Below are positions 50,601 to 63,000 of a stretch of DNA of 64,000 bases, in pieces. A program made the translations under genes and the position numbers. The notes below the pieces were generated by a model. That model had not been told where the DNA came from and did not search any database. It worked only from the letters and a program-made list of their open reading frames with translations. The DNA is from Paracyclopina nana (lineage: Eukaryota > Arthropoda > Copepoda > Cyclopoida > Cyclopettidae). How positions within the stretch are numbered: the stretch's first letter is position 1; each line of letters opens with the position of its first letter. The stretch is taken from assembly GCA_019096065.1 (NCBI GenBank), contig JAGUCH010000001.1, forward strand, positions 2,852,001-2,916,000, in the 5' to 3' direction.

Positions 50601-53600
50601 CTGATGGGCGCCGCCACGCCCACCTCCGCTAGCTCCCACCCTCCGACCCCGCCCAGGACCCCCAAGGGGCAGACGGCCAATTTAGCAGCGGCCATGGCTG
50701 CCGCAGCGGCTGCCAACAGCCAGGACATCAAGCCAAACATATCCATGTCGCTGCCCTCGATGTCGGGTGCACCGCCCCTCCCGCCCTTACTTTCGCTCGC
50801 CGCCATTCAAGAGCAAGTGAAGGGGCCCGCTAACAACATTCTTGCTGCTCATCTCACCAAGCCCATGATGATGCCAGGCATGCCTGGCAATCCTGGCCAG
50901 TGGCCCATGGGTGGTCCACCTCAACTACCACCTCACATTCTCGCCGCCCAGAGGGCCGGAGTGTTGGCGGGCAGCACCAAGGCGCCCACAGACTACACCC
51001 GGTACTTCCGGCGGTTCAGCTCGAGCCTCGAGTGCGGCTCGTACTACTGCAAAGACATGAACTACAGGGAGCACTTCCACTGCACCGTGCCCATGTGCAA
51101 GTCCAAGGTGTTCGCCAAGAAGGAGGAGATGATCCGCCACTCGAAGTGGCACCAGAAAATGGACGAGGCCTACAAGTACGGCTTTCGTCGCGTGACCCCG
51201 ACGGACGACTGCTCCGACCAGTTTCCCGGGTGCCAGCACAACAAGAAGCAGACGCACTACCACTGCATCCAGTCGGGGCACTGCGACAAGGTCTACATTT
51301 CCACGTCAGACGTGCAGATGCACTTCAACTACCACAGGAAGGACAATGCCATCCAGAGGGAGGGCTTCCTGCGGTTCCGTGGGTGCGAGGACTGTGCCAC
51401 CCACTACTGCCCGTTCCGCGGGCAGAAGACGACCCACTTTCATTGCAACCGCTCCGGCTGCCAGTTCACGTTCAAGAACAAGGCCGACATGGAGAAGCAC
51501 AAGAACTTCCACATGAAGGACGAGCAGCTGAACAAAGATGGGTTCAAGAAGTTCATGAAGCAAGAGCCATGCGGGTACGATAACTGCAGATTTTCAAAAA
51601 CCGTCAATCATATCCATTGCATTCGGTCGGCTTGCGATTACGTGCTTCATTCTTCTGGACAATTGTTTGCCCACAGGAGGAAGCATGAGAGAAGGGACAA
51701 CGAGTTGGCGTATCGAAAATACAAGCTGACTCAGAGCATGCTGGCCAGTCTGGGGCCCAACGCCACGGACGAGCAGAAAGAGCAGGTGGCCAAGATTGCC
51801 GAGGCTGCAGCTCAGAGCATGAATGGCGACCTCCTCGACCGCCCATCCTCCAATGGCAGCATGCACTCAGAGTCATCGACTACGCCTCCTCTACAGTTGC
51901 CTCCAGCAATGCAGCCTCAGCCTCACTTTCAGCCTCCGCCTCCGCCTCCCTCGGCGGCTGCTCTCTCCATGCTGCCTCACTTGAGGCCACACTTGCCGCC
52001 CGGATTCAGTTTCCAGCCCATGCAGCAGCAGCACCAGCCCCTGCCAGCGTCTGCCAGCATTTTTGGGGGCAGTCCTAATCCTCATCACCACCAGCAGCAG
52101 CAGCCTCAGCTGCCAATGTCCTCGCCCAACAACGGACCAATGCTGTTGTCGGAAATCGTTCGCGAACGCGTGCCAGATGATGCCTGGCAGAGCTACATGC
52201 TCCACTTCGACTCGGGCGAGGGCTGCGGGTTCCAGGGCTGCGAGGTGGAAGACCTCAGCCATTACCACTGCAAGGATGACGGCTGCGAAATGGTCTTCCG
52301 CCACGAAGATGGCGTTCGCGAGCACGGACGCAACCACTTCATGCAGGACCAGATCTCAGAATTGTTCTTTGTCAGAGGCGACCCCGAGGACGAGCCCGAC
52401 TCGGAAGACTGCACGGCCTCCTGTCCGCACCGCAAAGTCGGCCTCCACTATCACTGCAAATGGGTAAGGCGAAAAGCTGCTGCTGCTGCTGCTGTGACAG
52501 CCGCGTAGAGTATACTGTGAATTTGCAGGACAACTGCTCCGAAATCATTTTCAACTCGGACCCTCCGTTCAAGAGGCTGGACCACTACAAGCTGCACGAG
52601 TACACTCGCAAATGGAACTTCTCCTCGGCCAACAACGAGCCTGTCACCATGACCCTGACGACAAGCATTGACGCCATGTTCAAGCGAAAACGCGGCCGCC
52701 CACCCAAAAACAGGGTGATCGAGGTGAGTGTTTTGACCCATTCTTCCGACACTTATATAGTGAGCAGCAAGTCTTTTGTCACCTTTTGACTGCAGTGCTA
52801 CAATATGACTTATGTGTTCCTTTTGTTCTTTTCTCCCCATATTTTTGCTTCTACAACTCCTGCCTGGTCGCCCCATTCATCAGGTCTGGAATGACAATGT
52901 AAGCCCCCAACTTTAACTGCAAACATGGATTTAATATTCATGTGTTACACACTGATCCTAACTCACTACTTACAGTGGAGGACTAAATTATTTGGGCCCT
53001 CCATGTAGCATACTATATACTGAACACTATTTGTATATGTGGCCGTTGTGCACAACTAACTAAAATTAATCATGTTGGTCAGGGGGACTGCATGCTGGGC
53101 GTAAAAAACCTAGTAAAAGTCGAAACTTTTGACGTCACCCCACACTACTGGCTGCCATACTATAATTACCCGAGCATAATATTCTGCAATTATTCACAAT
53201 AATTCAAGTAACATACAATTAACATTTTGCTCCATTTGTCAAATGTCGCGTGCATGCTGAGCCTTAATTCGCTCCGATGGAAAAAACAAATGAAAAATGC
53301 CCCCTTTTTTGCGCAGTTTCCCGGACAGCTGGGGGGCATGGCTGGCAACGCGGAAATGCACGGGTCACCGCAGGCCGTTTTCACCAGCTTCAAGCTGCCC
53401 AAACCGGGAGGCTCGGAGGGGAGCCCAGTGTCGCCAGTGACGACCCAATCTGGCTTTGGCAGCAGACTTTTCCCCATGGGGCTGGGGAACATCCCTGGAC
53501 CACCCCCATCCAACAACGTCCACGCATCTCCACCCAAAGTGAGTGCCCCACTCGGAGGCCTGCCTGCTCTGGCCGATCAAATCTTGATGCAGCAGCAGCG

Positions 53601-55694
53601 GGAGAACAACAACAACACGAGGGAGTCCTCGGCCTCGCCCCCGGGGACCCCGCCTCCAGCAAAGAGGAAGGCGGACGGAGGAGGAGGAGACTCCAGCTCG
53701 GAGGGGACTCCGCCCAAAAACCAAGGCCTCATCAAGGCCAAGGGCACTTACTACCCCCTCACCGCCTTCCCCACAAACATGCCCCAAGGGCCAGTGATGC
53801 GACGCGGAGAAAGTCCCCCGAGGCCGGACGCTGTGACCTCAGGTAAGGCTCGCGTTTCCCTATCTTTGAGTACTGTTGGGAGGGTCAACATCGGCATCTT
53901 ATAGGAGACGAAGTGAGCCCCACGATCTCGCTCAAGTCCAAGTTAGGCGTGAACTTTATGGTCTCGTTCTCGCGAGCAGGCGACACAGACAACCCCCTGG
54001 CCAAGTTGCTGCAGGCTAGTCAAGATCTGATGAGCAACTGCAGCAGTGCCTCGAATGCAGCGAATGCGGATGCTGCGGCCGGGGAAACGACCCCTCCAAT
54101 CTTGACCGTAGCTGCCCACCCTCAGTTCGGCCCCGAGCCGGAAGAGGAGTCTTGCGGCCGGCCTTTTTGCAAGCTTAAACGCAGGCCTCACTTTCACTGC
54201 AATGTCTGCAACCAGGTAGTTATAGCGCCATACACACGAAGCGGTAGTTTTTCAACAAGCTAAATGGGACTTTAATTGTAGGGCTTCACCGAGAAGGACA
54301 AGCTCGAGCCCCATTTGAAGAGGCACGCATCTCCGAATAATAGCGAGCAGATGACCCCGGCCAGCTTAGCTGCCCTCCTTAAAGAGCCCCTGCCCCAGGA
54401 GGAAATTGCTGCCGCCAGCTCACCCTTAAGCCTTGTTGTTTCTACTGCAGCCATCTCGACGACCACGGCCACCACCACGGCAAACAGCAGCCCGGCCTCG
54501 TCGCCAAAGTCAAGATCCTCACCGCCATTGATGCCGGTCATGCCCACGTCATCGAGCTCTCTGCCGGCCAACTCGGCACCCTCGATGTCCAATGCAAGCA
54601 GCCCCATCCCTGGACTGCCGCCAGGATTCCCTGCCGGGCCTTTCGGCCTCCTCAGGCATCCGCTGGCCGGTCTACCGCCCTCGTCCTCGCCGGGAGGCCA
54701 CCAATTTCTGCTGTCCCAGAACCCCTTTCTGCCGCCTGGCATTGTGCTACCCGGCATACCTCACCCCTTTCCCAGGTTTGCGGGCATGGGCAGCCCCGAG
54801 CCGAGGCTGCCCACGTCGCCCAATAGCGCGGTGACGGCCGCGGCCGCCCTCCATAATTTGTCGAGGCTGCCCAACTCTGACAGCTTGAAGAGGTCGAGCC
54901 CGATGTCGGACATCCTCAACGACGACTCGCTGAACCCCGAGCAGAAGAAAATGAGGCTGCAGTCGAGCATGAGGATGCTCAAGGATGAGCCCGTGCCCGA
55001 GGGCTACATGCGGTTCAGGTAGGCCCAGTTGAGATCAGGATTGTCAGAGAGAGAATGACTGCAATTCTTTTCTGGTTCTCGTTCTCCTGCAGAGCTTCAC
55101 AGACTGAATGAATGATGATTCTAGGTTCAACGAGGACTGTGGCTTTTCTTGCTGCAACTACCGCGAGCACCAGACGCACTTCCACTGCATGCGAAAAGAC
55201 TGCAATTACAGATTTTGCGACAAAACTCGGTTTGTCCAGCATACCGCTCGCCACGAGAGACTGGACACTCTCTGTGGCTCCGAATTTGAGGGCTTCAGAG
55301 GCGTCCCCTGCGGACGGCAGTCTTGCGAGCTGAATTCCCTACACGCTAGAAGTGAGTACATATTCCTATGGCTTTTCCAGCACCGAATGCTCAATGAGTT
55401 TTTCCAGTGCCAGCTACCGGTGACACCCAAAAGTCAAGCAGCCACTTCCATTGTCTGAAGTGCGACTACTATTGCACTGACACCAACAAAGTTGTGGCGC
55501 ATCGTAGGCAACACCAAAAGCTCGACTCCATCATGGCAGCCGGCTTCGAAAAGTACACCCCCACCCAATTTTGCCCTGTGGGAGGGTGCCCGCACAATGG
55601 AAAGCAAACCCACTATCATTGCTCAAAGTGCCAGTTTGCCGTTCTGGGCCTGTCCCAAATGGAGGGGCACAAGTACAGGCACATGAGTGAATGA
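47678..55694 (+). CDS. cas: Castor/CASZ1 zinc-finger transcription factor, 10 coding exons, about 1762 aa
   Basis: Exons: 47678-47882, 48117-48944, 50506-52463, 52529-52723, 52884-52898, 53317-53842, 53905-54215, 54282-55018, 55125-55351 and 55408-55694; total 5289 nt with phases in agreement. Castor is a nuclear regulator that in flies acts late in the neuroblast temporal series; vertebrate CASZ1 acts in heart and vessel development. Ten Cas-type fingers are visible, each a C..C plus HxHC...H motif: 1-4 near residues 520-745, 5-6 near 910-1040, 7 near 1315-1365 and 8-10 near 1590-1760. An AT-hook-like KRGRPPKNR ends exon 4. The N-terminus is acidic with poly-Gln runs, PMDLS at 198-202 and a basic RNKRKNFKPRNI at 155-166. 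Start is uncertain: ATG 47678 or, if an acceptor at 47704 is used, ATG 47732 (1744 aa). Confidence 0.95.
48945..50505 (+). other. Castor intron, 1.56 kb
   Basis: This phase-1 intron runs from CACG/GTAAGA to TTCTTCTTTGCAG. The frame of the next exon stays open for about 100 codons upstream into the intron, so the exon start rests on the strong acceptor and phase. It includes a (TG)n run at 49451-49465. No other feature is recognised. Confidence 0.85.
49451..49465. repeat. (TG)n microsatellite in a castor intron
   Basis: Seven and a half TG units occur in the large castor intron. No function is inferred. Confidence 0.8.
52884..52898 (+). CDS. cas: Castor 15-nt microexon encoding VWNDN
   Basis: A long pyrimidine-rich tract ends in CATTCATCAG, followed by GTCTGGAATGACAAT and then the donor GTAAGC. 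The flanking introns are 160 and 418 nt. The exon is a multiple of three and enters and leaves in phase 0, so it adds VWNDN directly after the AT-hook segment (KNRVIE) without shifting the frame. Skipping it would also keep the frame, so it may be alternatively spliced. Confidence 0.6.
52899..53316 (+). other. Castor intron after the microexon, 418 nt
   Basis: The intron ends with CCCCTTTTTTGCGCAG before FPGQLGGMAG. If the microexon is skipped, one intron of 593 nt runs from 52724. Nothing else is recognised inside. Confidence 0.7.
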
Positions 55695-56077
55695 AGATCC
55701 TACAACTATCAGTGTTCATCTGTGATATAGCAGTGAAAAACAAAAAGCACAGCGAAACCTATTATCTAGAAGGGCCTCAAAGGCGACGACGAATCTCGTA
55801 AGTGAAGCACACACATATCGTATAGAACCTTGCAACGACAGCAGTCCACTACAATGACTAGTTCGAATACATTATACGTAAATAAGACAAATCAATCTTT
55901 ACATATCCGCCTCACATTCACACACAAGTTTTGGGAGGGTCTGCTACTCTTTTTCCTCTTGAATTCAAACCAAATTCCTACTATATTACTCACCACAAAC
56001 GGAGTGCCACCAAATCAGTGCCATATATGCGCAGCACCATCGGCCATAAAAACAAACGATATTTATTGCAAAACATC

Positions 56078-56232
56078 AGCCCGGTTCCAACAATGAAAAT
56101 CAGTACAGTATGGACACCTTACTTATACTTATAAGTATAGTATGGTGCCTGCTAGCTCGCGCGCTCAGCTGTACCATACTATACTGGTTAATCGTACTTA
56201 TACTATACTTATTTTGTTGTTGGAACCGGGCT
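56078..56232. mobile_element. Inverted-repeat element (MITE), 155 bp, in the castor 3' region
   Basis: The element starts AGCCCGGTTCCAACAA and ends with its exact reverse complement, a perfect 16-bp terminal inverted repeat. ATC stands directly outside both ends, a possible 3-bp target duplication. The interior holds GTATGG, CCATACTATA and TACTTATACTTATAAGTATA motifs that pair with each other, so the transcribed copy could fold into a long hairpin. It has no coding capacity. The superfamily is not clear; three-base duplications occur in several cut-and-paste families. Confidence 0.82.
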
Positions 56233-57017
56233 ATCAACTGAAATGTTTTTGGGAGTGTTTTTCAGCAATTCATGCCCAGTCTTTGTATCATTCCACCTTT
56301 TTTTACATGTTAGGCCCAGCAAAAAGACCCCATAAAAATGTGCCTTTTTCTACACAAAAAGCCGTCCACAAACACTCTGAGAAAAGGCATAAATTGACTC
56401 TAGAATTGTTAACTCCCACGTGAATTCTGGTTTGCCAAATTCTTCACACTTTTTTTGTTCATTGCTACACTATCTCTCTGTTTATATAATCTAGGTTATT
56501 ATGCTTCAACTCACACCCTTCAGACCCTTGTTGTCTGGTCGGGGAAAATTGCCCAAAAATGTTCAAAATACGTACGAAATTCATGTCATTCAGCCCCTTG
56601 CTTATCACCACCCTCCCTTTTCAATTACACCATAGTACTATGTATAAGGTTTTTGACACACAATTCTCTTCTTTCTTGTTTTTCTTTCACAAAAGAGCAA
56701 GAAATGTCTTTGACGTCGACCAAAGCATTTAGTAACTGACTTTAATCCTATCGCAAGCAACGATGTAAATTGCACAAAGACTTCTTCTGGTGAAATCCAC
56801 AGGCCTGGCTAAAATGTAAGCAAAAAGTCATAGACTTATAGATGGCAAAAAATATACTACTTTTCCTACTAACCCCACGCGACCAGGCCTATTTAGCGCA
56901 AAAAAGAGAGTTACCAGACAAAACATAAATAATAACACCACGACCATCGAGTAAAAAGATGCACATGTACAATAATAACAAATTATCATTGTAATAGTTC
57001 GTTCCATATTTCCGTGA

Positions 57018-57035
57018 ATTATTATTATTATTATT
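57018..57035. repeat. (ATT)n microsatellite
   Basis: Six ATT units lie in the probable castor 3' untranslated region, about 30 bp before the AATAAA signal. Confidence 0.8.
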
Positions 57036-57063
57036 CAGTGTCGATTCTTTGCTGCTGTGTAAA

Positions 57064-57069
57064 AATAAA
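57064..57069 (+). terminator. cas: Candidate polyadenylation signal of castor
   Basis: AATAAA is the first canonical signal I found on the plus strand after the castor stop codon, 1.37 kb downstream. Confidence 0.4.
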
Positions 57070-57089
57070 CCCACGGCTTCATTAGCTAC

Positions 57090-60000
57090 ATCTCTCTCAT
57101 CGCACTTGCTTTTTTCGGGGAAAAAAGGGATGATGTGTCTTCTTTTGGGGACGACATCTCACTACTCGCAGCAGCAATGTGCACTTCTGCTGCCTTTATA
57201 AATGACTTCGTTTTTGTGGCAGCATTTCCCCGGGCTCGGGTTACCACACTACTACTATTCTTGCCTACATAGTGGTGCAACAATCTGTGAACACATTCCT
57301 AACTCACCCCAAAAGCTAGTGACATTTCACATAAAACCGGAAATTGGGGAGTGGTAAATGAATTCAACGCCCCATAAAAAAAGCTTGCAAAGAAGAAAGA
57401 AGAAAAACGGTGGGAAGGTTGACATGACGACTTGAGTCAACTGTAAACAAAATAGCAAAATTGCTATGTACTATTTTATACTGCTTGCTGCTACTCCTGC
57501 TTCCAAAAAAGAAATTCAATATAGCAACTCGACAGAAGGTTTACCTGAGTGGGTGTATGCTCAAGTTATGAGTGTTTAGGCCTATAGAGGCTTAGAAGAA
57601 CCGCTATATTGTTGTAGATTTTACCAAATCCTCCATTTTTCTCACCTTTTTGTGTTTGTTCTTACAATCTTCCTGTTTGAGAATATTGAGCAAACAACCT
57701 GCGCAGGAAATGATGGCACAGCCTAAAAAGTGCTTCGATGCATTTCCCATTTGGAATATAGTAGATATGGTGGAGTAACTGTACAGAAATGGTCTTGCAG
57801 GAGATAAAAATATTGAACAATCGTGGGATATCTCAGATTTGATGTGGCGCACCAACTGCTTGCAAAAAACGAGGTCAAACCAGATTTTCTGCAGAATGAC
57901 ATTTTCGTCTGTTGGATAGCAGCAGCAGCAGCAGCCCACGCACCAGAGGAGCCACTTTTCTTTATCGCAAAAGTCGAGGACTCATTCTTGCCCATTCAAG
58001 GCTTACAATCTTTTGTTGTGCGAAATGGTTTTGATGCCAAATATACTCAGAGCTCTGCTCAGATCCAACTCTCTCCTGCAGATTTGCAGTCCCACATTTG
58101 CAAAGATAACACGCTGAAATTGGAAGCAAGCCTTTTAAAGTGTATGGCACTATATGTAGCAGAAAATCGATAGCATTCCAGGCCTTCGCTCAAGCAGAAT
58201 GTTTGCTCAAAAATTTTCCTTTTGTACCTTGGCATAATCTAATGGGACGAGCAAAAAGTGGTCTTGCCACTATACTTCTTTGCCACAATGTAGCAAGCCA
58301 CGCTGCTTTGTCTCCTAAAGTAGTCTCCACAAAAGTGGACGATGGACAATTTTTTAAACCACCACACAGGGTACTTTTACCCATTAAAACCCTTTTGCTG
58401 GCATTGAGTCTTTAGCCAAAAACAAAAGGAAGCACGATTGGTTCAAGAAAGAAGCTATCGAACATTAGCATTTTTGCCACTGGGTACCGACTGGCTAGGC
58501 CTTCTGTGGCAAGTTCAATGTACTCGATAAGAAGCAGAAGTGTGACAAAAACTCAACTCTTCATTCTCCACAAAATTGTGGGACTCTTGTGTTGACATAA
58601 AAAGCTGAAAACAGCTATTCAAATCATTCTCGCTTGAGCGTTGAAAAAGAGCCTTTTCAAATTTTCGCGAGATCTTATAAAAGATTGTCAAGACCGTTGA
58701 TGTCATGACAGAGCCCATAATTTGCGACAGGTCTGTGACATTTATTTTGGCCAATCTGCTATTCGCGAATTCAGCTCAAACAATGACCGTGAGTTCTCCT
58801 TTATGTCAGATCATAAAACGGGCATCTAAAACGGCAGCTCAGTGCAGTGTGCGAATTTCTGGCATTCCAACCAAGGGGAGATTTGAGCGCATCGGAGCAG
58901 CGAGCGAACCCCCTTTGATCAGCACTCTCAAGACGTGACCCATGTTGCTTCGAAGCTTTGATAGTTGGCAAATCGAAACCACTCTGAAGTGCGTTAATGC
59001 CAAATCCATTGATGAGGTCGTACAGTTTGCCAAAATATGGCAGCATCCGCCAACTTTATGGACTTGGGCTAAATGACCCAATTTTACGAGGCTGAAGCTA
59101 CCATGCCATCTAGGGTGACAAAGATATCGTTGCAATCTCTCAGCTGCATAAACTGGCCTAAAGTAACTCTTACTCGCCAAATGCAACTTTTGCAACTGCA
59201 CACTCAAAAATATCTCAAGTGCACCACCTCTTTATGGACGTTTTGGAGTCTTCTTACTGCATCATTTTTTTCTACATAATAGAAGTAGTGACTCGCGCAA
59301 CAGCTGCAATTTCGTACTACCGAGCGAGCATCTGACAAAAGAGGCATTTGCATCTTCATTTAAAAAGCTCACGTGAAGAAGTTCGAGCTAATCTTTTGAT
59401 CACGCTTTTTGGAATTAATGATTTTTGGCAATCAAGGAGGCTATAGAGGATTGCAACCATTTTTGGCCATCGCTGCTAATCCCAACTTGGATGAAAGAGA
59501 GAGAGTGCTGCTGAAGGTGTGAAACACAACACTTTTCTTATATGGCATTAGCTTTTTTTGCGCAACAACAATCAAGATTGAAGTAAAGAATGAGTTGCTG
59601 TCCTCTTTTCAGCTCCCTAATGAGAAAGATGACCGGAGTGGCCATTCCTAAAGTACCATGAAATATGTCCAACCATCACGAAAGTTTGGAAATGCGAAAT
59701 GTCATGCAAAAGTGACTTTTTCCCCCTCGACTGTTCATTAATGCAAAAAAATGTTGCTAATTTTATTGAGGTGCCCTCATCAAAATGGTCAGCATACCAG
59801 GGCAACTTCCACTACAAGTTATATGAGAATTGACAGCAGCGATAATAATGCAATAATGGAGAAGGAATTCTTTGCTTGTCGTCCAATTGCTTGATTGTGA
59901 CGCTTGATAAAGGCCATGAGTTAAACGAGGCGCAGTTTGTCTTGTCTGAAATGGCAAAACGCTTTCTCTGGGCGCTCGCACACTCACACAAAAAAGTTAG

Positions 60001-63000
60001 AAATACAACCGACATATTTTCCAAGTCGTTTTATCGGGCTGAAAAGAATTAAACGAGAATCACCTATGGCTACTAAAGAAGTCAAGCTATATAGACTCGC
60101 GGTATGTATACTAGCATATAAATTAAGCCCTTTATTCATCCGAAATTTATTATTGCTCAGCGCTAACAAAGAGAGAAGCAATCTGTTTGTTTTCGCAGGT
60201 TTCCAAAGAGGTTCATAGTGATGATGGGTAAAAAAGTTTTCCTCATACAATCATCATCATCAGTGGAGAATTTCCAAATGTTAATGGATTGTGGTGGGCT
60301 GCCACAAAAAAGAAGGGCCTCTTTTCTGTTGAATCATCATCGTCATCATCTTTGGGAGCTTTTTTGCATACTTGGGTGTCACACACCACTTTTGGCCACA
60401 TTTTGAGATTCTGAGCGCTGATGGTGCTGCTGCTGCTGTTGGTTTAGTTGACCAGGTCGTGAAGAAGGCATTGACTCTTGGTTGGAATGGGTGATATCAC
60501 CCATTATTTGGAGTCCCCCCCTAGCACCACCACCAAGAGGAATCTTATCGTCAGATCCAACCCATTTCTCTGGATTTAGGAGTGGCAGCTAAGCTGATGG
60601 CCACCTTCATTTTTTGAGTGTCTAGCTGCTGAGGCTGCAAAAAAGCTGTTTACAAAACTGTCCCAAAAATATGAAGCACTCTAAATTCAATAGGAGTACT
60701 TATGTGCCTTATAGCTGCGTAACAACAGCCCAGGCTTTTAGGCAAATAAGAGCTGCAGAGTTTATGGGGAAAAGCACAGTGGGGAAAGAGGCTGAAAAAT
60801 TGGGCTGACCACTTGATAGTCTTTAGTTGAATGCAATTTGGGTGAAACGTAAGCTTTGAGTGGACGTTAACTGGATTTTTAAGCCGCATGTGCATCTTGG
60901 TGCGATGCATTGTGTATATATTGCAATAACCATCAAGATAAGGCCTCGATGTGCAATAAAATATGGGATTTCATTTGCATGGAAATGTAGCCTAAAAGAG
61001 GCCTGCCCTTGGTGAGCTGGACAGTTTTCAGAAAGGAAAGATGATTTCTGGAATTTTGACGATAATAAATGAGTCGAGTTTTTTGTGTACTACTTCTTCG
61101 TTTATGTAGTGGAAGAGTTGACCTTGGACGACAACAGCAGTAGTTCTATGTGTAGCTCTTTTCTTTGTCTGTGAGAAAAGCCCAAAAGAAGAATTCATTG
61201 CCATCTGCTGAATTCTTTATCAACAAACACGACGATGACTCTCGGTCTATTTGAGAAGGCTTGCGGGGATCTCGATTAAAATCTTGGGATTAGTTGTGGA
61301 ATGACCCACCCTTTTGGCTACTATCCAAGCTGTCTGCAGTATTTTACCAAAATAATATTTCGAAATGGTGGCGCGCACATTTGCCTATCTCAAATTGAAT
61401 TTGTGGCCTAATGATACGAATCTCTCACAATCCAGACCGTGAAAGATCCTGGGTAAGAAGTGCTCTAGGATTAATCTGAGCAGCAGCCATGCAATGTCCA
61501 AATTAATAGTCACGCGAGCATCAAAGCGGTTGAGCATTTCAAACCCCATTGTGGAAAATGGAAAGCGAGAAACGACAACCGCTTTTCACCTGAGAAATCC
61601 GAGATACATAACGCTGCTCTAACCACCAAAGTTTTAGTGACAAGAGTAACGAATGAGATAAAGGGCGTATCTTGACTTCAAATTTGGCAAACGGGGCAAA
61701 ACATTAGTCCCATTTTTGTGGAGGAATACCACGTAGGATAATAAAACCTGCAGCGCCTGAGTAAATTATCAATTAAACCGGGTGTAGTGAGGGTTCTTCT
61801 TGCAGGCTGCGTGATATGTTGGCTTTTTTGCGGCTCCTCCACAGCTTGACATTTATTCCATGTCCACGCGGTTTTACGTCCCCATTTGGAATCTCTTTAG
61901 GCTCTTCTCCTCCTGGGTACAGGGAGCTGTTGCCGGCAAGTTGTTTGAGGAGCCCTTTAAAGTTTTTCCACCACAAAAAGCTTAGGCTGCAAACGACCAG
62001 TTTTATGGGCTGACGACGTGTGCCAATTCAGCCGTCCTTCCACTAAACTGGTAATGAAGGAAAGTGTGGTGTAAAAAATCTCGGGCGAATTATTAACGCA
62101 CATTCAGCCTTAAATAGGGCTCGACCAACGTCTACGTGGGCTGGCGATAAAAAAAGAGTTCATGGGCAGTTTGCCTGTGAAATGAGATCATTTTTCATCA
62201 GACTTTGCAGCATTATTGCTCGTTTTGGGGTAGACTCAGCCGCCCGGAAAGTGGGGCCCGGGGCTTTTCGATACATCACACATCAGCAGGGGAGCAGGGC
62301 CAGGCTCATTTTTGCTTAACTCTTTTGTAGCTTTTACTGCAAGATGATGATGATGAAGCAAAAGAATGGAGGGAATTAATAATAGCTAAAAGTTACAATG
62401 ACAAAGGAGAAAAAAGGCTGGCTTAGTTGTGTGTGTGTGCCTGTGGCAAAACCGATTACCATGGTTGGAATTTTCATTATCGGGGCCCCATAAAGACTAT
62501 GATTGAGGGAGGTGTTTTTTGCCCGCATCTTTGGTATTTGTGATGCAAAGCCAGGCTATAGCGCATATGTGGTACTACCTTGTGCAGGACAAAGATTTTG
62601 GCCTGAACTGATTGACCACCCGCAGAGGCAGGAGCCCAGCATTATGAAAGAAGGGCTATGGGATTTTTATTGAAACTACCACGTACACCACCACTGGCAC
62701 TAATGGCCTATCAAGCCTGCCAATCGAGATGTAGATCGCACAATGCCCAAATGAACCTTCGGCTTGAGCGCGCCAAGAAAAACCTATACATTTTCAGGTC
62801 TCCCCAGAGCTAAAATGCGTTCACCGGACAATAGACCAAAATGGCGAGTCATTTATCATATTCAACCCTTTTTAGCCGGCTATTCATGGACATGCCAGTT
62901 GTTTTTTGTACGTGTGCACACTGTAGCAACTTAAAGGCTCAAGAAGACCTACTGCAAGTTTAGATGCTGCTTCGCGTCAGCACAATTTGTCAACAGGGCT

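Larger units (their letters stand above)
55695..57069 (+). other. cas: Castor 3' untranslated region (probable)
   Basis: No further coding exon follows the stop codon. The first canonical AATAAA I found downstream is at 57064-57069, which would give a 1.4-kb AT-rich 3' untranslated region. It would contain the small inverted-repeat element at 56078-56232 and an (ATT)n run at 57018-57035. The true cleavage site is not shown; an earlier non-canonical signal could be used. Confidence 0.45.

Noticed and set aside
50900-51583. A 227-codon alternative frame over the castor finger exon, and similar overlapping frames on both strands
   Set aside because: They are shadow frames of GC-rich castor coding sequence; the castor frame has the conserved fingers.
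57823-58173. Plus-strand frame with a poly-Ala run downstream of castor
   Set aside because: The run comes from a short GCA microsatellite; no domain, splice signals or start context support a gene.
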